A model generated the notes under the pieces. The model had not been told where the DNA came from. It did no database searches and saw only the letters and a program-made list of their open reading frames with translations. Below are positions 56,410 through 58,553 of a stretch of DNA of 58,553 nucleotides, one piece after another. The number at the start of each line of letters is the position of its first letter. Positions within the stretch are counted from its first letter, which is position 1. Source of the stretch: Fragilaria crotonensis (Eukaryota; Bacillariophyta; Fragilariophyceae; Fragilariales; Fragilariaceae); the NCBI GenBank assembly GCA_022925895.1, contig JAKSYS010000385.1, forward strand, positions 1 through 58,553. The letters run 5' to 3'. A program made the position numbers and the translations under genes.

Positions 56410-57894
56410 TCATCCCTCTGGCTGCGTTGACGATTGTTGTTGACAGGCGATGGCAGCTTCGGTGGTTTCTTGACCTTGCACGAAGACGCGTTTCACATTT
56501 CGATCATCTCCAAGGTTCATGATTTTCTGAAAGACATCAGCGGTGGTGTCATTTTGAAAGACGTCAATGTTGTTTGCTATTGTCAGAATCAACGCGTCCA
56601 GTTCCATCCCAACCGCTAATGATCCAATAGTGTCTGCCAAACCTAATGCCTCGGCTCCTCCCATTGTCGCCAAATAGAAAGCATGGCGATAATCTAAGCT
56701 CGAAGCCGCACCAGTGCATTGTTGGTGAGCGTGAGATGCGACTACTGCCATACGCGATGAACTGATCATACTCGGACTGTAGCCTCCAGCAACATCAGTT
56801 CCCAGACCAACTTTGTTGCGCCTTTCCATCAACTTCCGACACGGTAGCGTTGATCCAGCAAAGAAGAAGTTGGAAAGGGGACAATGGGCAACCGCAGATC
56901 CTCGGGTTCGCATCAAATCCAAATCTGAGTCGGATAGGGCACGCCGTGGGCCATGATACATTTGTCGGACAACAGGTCATGCGAGTCAAAGATTTCGGCG
57001 TCAGTCCTGTCGGATCCTTCCAACACATGGGTAAATTCAACTTGATCGACGGACTCAGAAATATGGGATTGAATATGACAGTCGTACTCAGCTGCGACTC
57101 CCCCCAAGGCCCTCAGTAGCTCAGGCGTGCAAGTTGGAATGAATCGTGGCGTAATTATGGGCAGCACCCTAGGCAGCCGAGATCCTTCCTCACGGGTTCC
57201 AGCCAGGTTGCGTATGTATTTAATCAGCTCGATTGTTTCATCAATATTTTGTTGCGTAGACTGTACATAGTTCGCAGGGGAATTTCGGTCCATGCATACC
57301 TTCCCTACTAACGCTCGTTGTCCTAACGCGAGTGCCACGTCCGCCAAGATCTTGCATGGCTCCAAATGCAAGGTAGCAAAGTAGCACGCAGTTGTAGTCC
57401 CGAAGGACAGAGACTTCCGAACCACGCCTTCGTAAACTCGTCGCGCGGTCGGCAAATCATCTTGCAACGAACGTTCCGCTGGAAATGTATATGTCTCCAG
57501 CCATCCATCTTGCCCCATGAGCGGTCGGTCCGTGGCTGTTCCAGTGAAGGCATATTGCGGGGCATGAATATGCAGATCAATGAAGCCTGGTGTAAGAAAT
57601 TCGTGTGGCCCCAGCCTAACGTAACCCTGTGTCTTCTGCATCGCTACCGCGTCCAGAGGATGCATGTTCAAGGTGAATAATGACGCCCTCATGGTCCACA
57701 ACAAGTAGGTGCTCCCGGCACAATTTCAGACCTGGACCAAGCCACTCCACGTCGCGCTGGTTTTCTTGCGACGAAATCGACGAAGAAAAAGGATTTCCCG
57801 TTGGTATAACAATATTGCCATGGAACACCCATCGAAACGGTTTCTGTCCTGATTCTTTGGCAAAAGTGGACGGGAATGATGTCAATTTACTCAT
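56410..57894 (-). CDS. GDA: guanine deaminase
   Basis: A zinc amidohydrolase converting guanine to xanthine in purine salvage and breakdown. ATG 57894 opens MSKLTSFPSTF. A beta-sandwich part (FHGNIVIPTGNPF, WLGPGLKLC, LLVVDHEGVIIHLE) leads, after a frame change near 57665, into LTPGFIDLHIHAPQY with the HxH metal ligands. Also present are FGTTTACYFATLH, IQSHISESVDQVEF, CIMAHG, then in a third frame AHCPLSNFFF and VGLGTDVAGGYS with the catalytic TD. These are the classic guanine deaminase blocks. The second break would be cured by one extra base at the C3 run (56937-56939, G on the plus strand). The stop lies 23 bp from that of SEC3. There is no targeting peptide, so it is probably cytosolic. 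Confidence 0.9.
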
Positions 57895-58553
57895 CGTCGC
57901 GTTCGGTCTGGTCTCAAGTCTCACAACTCACAACTCACAAGCCACAAAATACAAGTGGGCCGTACTCGTACTTGTACCGAGTATCATTGTGAATTGTGAA
58001 GCCCTGTCTGTGCGTACTTGTACTGTACGTCGTACACTGTACAAGGAACAAACAGAGTACAGTACGAGCTGAAACCTGAATTAGGCTGTGTTTACTGTCA
58101 TACTGGTACTGACGGCGGTTCTGTTGCTATCCGTATCCAGTACTAGTACGTCGTAGTTGTCCCGTGTAGTACTGGAATCCACGGTAGTCATGTGCACTCC
58201 GAGGTACTGGTACATAGGTGGGACTATTGCCTACTGTATTACCTCTACTGGTAGAACTCCGAGTGGGTGAATGCGGGTGGATTGGGAAGCATATATACAG
58301 TACTAGTACATACACCGCAATAATTGTTCTGTACCAATGTAGCTCCGGTAGCGTATGCCAGTGGATCTTTTGAAATCCGGCATCCGGGCATCGTCGGCAT
58401 CTACCTACTGGTACTGTACAGACAGTAACAAATGTGGTGACGTTCGTCAGTTCGCATTTGGTGACACCCTTCGATTCCACCATAACCCCAATCTCGTTTC
58501 TACAATTTTAGTATACACTGCACAATAAACCAAATAATCGACCCGACTACTTG
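57895..58553. other. intergenic, GTAC-rich
   Basis: Upstream of the deaminase gene. Tracts at 57955-58060 and 58130-58330 are rich in GTAC and CTAGTAC. No gene or repeat family is recognised. Confidence 0.5.

Noticed and set aside
1-58553. tRNA, rRNA genes and CRISPR arrays
   Set aside because: I looked for T-loop GGTTCGAATCC-like motifs with acceptor pairing, rRNA landmarks and regularly spaced repeats and found none that hold up; a covariance-model scan would be decisive for tRNAs.

Overview
The window looks like nuclear DNA of a photosynthetic stramenopile, most likely a diatom, although the species cannot be proved from sequence alone. The evidence is: short GT-AG introns (65-84 nt, one of 167 nt) in otherwise compact genes; two proteins with a signal peptide followed by an Ala-Phe junction of the kind diatoms use for plastid import; a Copia-type element whose gag carries a CWTH-type cysteine/histidine cluster; gene families that are eukaryotic (exocyst Sec3, ISWI, Trm5, mitochondrial carrier, MATE); and intergenic DNA packed with the palindrome GTAC.

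Layout. 1-2.6 kb: unassigned DNA, a 159-bp tandem duplication and a disrupted rlmN-type radical-SAM methyltransferase gene on the minus strand. 2.78-8.20 kb: a complete Ty1/Copia LTR retrotransposon with a perfect 5-bp target duplication. 8.5-13.2 kb: two minus-strand glycosyltransferase genes, one with two GT2 domains in tandem and one GT92-like, both with an N-terminal membrane anchor. 13.2-16.5 kb: GTAC-rich then repeat-rich DNA. 16.6-21.3 kb: a long ISWI chromatin remodeller gene flanked by HMG-box-like segments, tail-to-tail with a PAPS/nucleotide-sugar transporter gene (22.75-21.28 kb). 22.8-27.9 kb: a 5-kb gene-poor repeat region. 27.9-28.8 kb: a hypothetical acidic protein. 30.3-34.1 kb: a two-pass membrane protein, Trm5 and a plastid-type thioredoxin. 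34.3-35.5 kb: a pair of 57-bp inverted repeats. 35.9-39.2 kb: an SGNH-hydrolase-like gene and a tail-anchored hypothetical protein. 39.8-40.1 kb: a Harbinger-type transposase remnant. 41.4-47.0 kb: a carnitine/acylcarnitine-type carrier, a 357-bp hAT-like MITE containing telomere-like repeats, and a MATE transporter with a C-terminal PDZ-like domain. 48.2-57.9 kb: DUF218 protein, plastid PAP/fibrillin-like protein, biotin-protein ligase, exocyst SEC3 and guanine deaminase.

The genes are ordinary housekeeping and trafficking genes with no operon-like logic. Four neighbouring pairs converge with only 7-52 bp between stop codons. The accessory content is transposable-element DNA. The most unusual signals are (i) a 12-nt perfect complementarity between the first bases after the 5' LTR and a segment inside the LTR, which suggests self-primed reverse transcription, and (ii) the hAT-like MITE.

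Caution on gene integrity: many genes left of about 40 kb are interrupted by frameshifts, and several of these would be cured by adding one base to a short homopolymer. This pattern suggests consensus errors, so 'broken' genes here may be intact in the organism. Genes right of about 40 kb are mostly clean.
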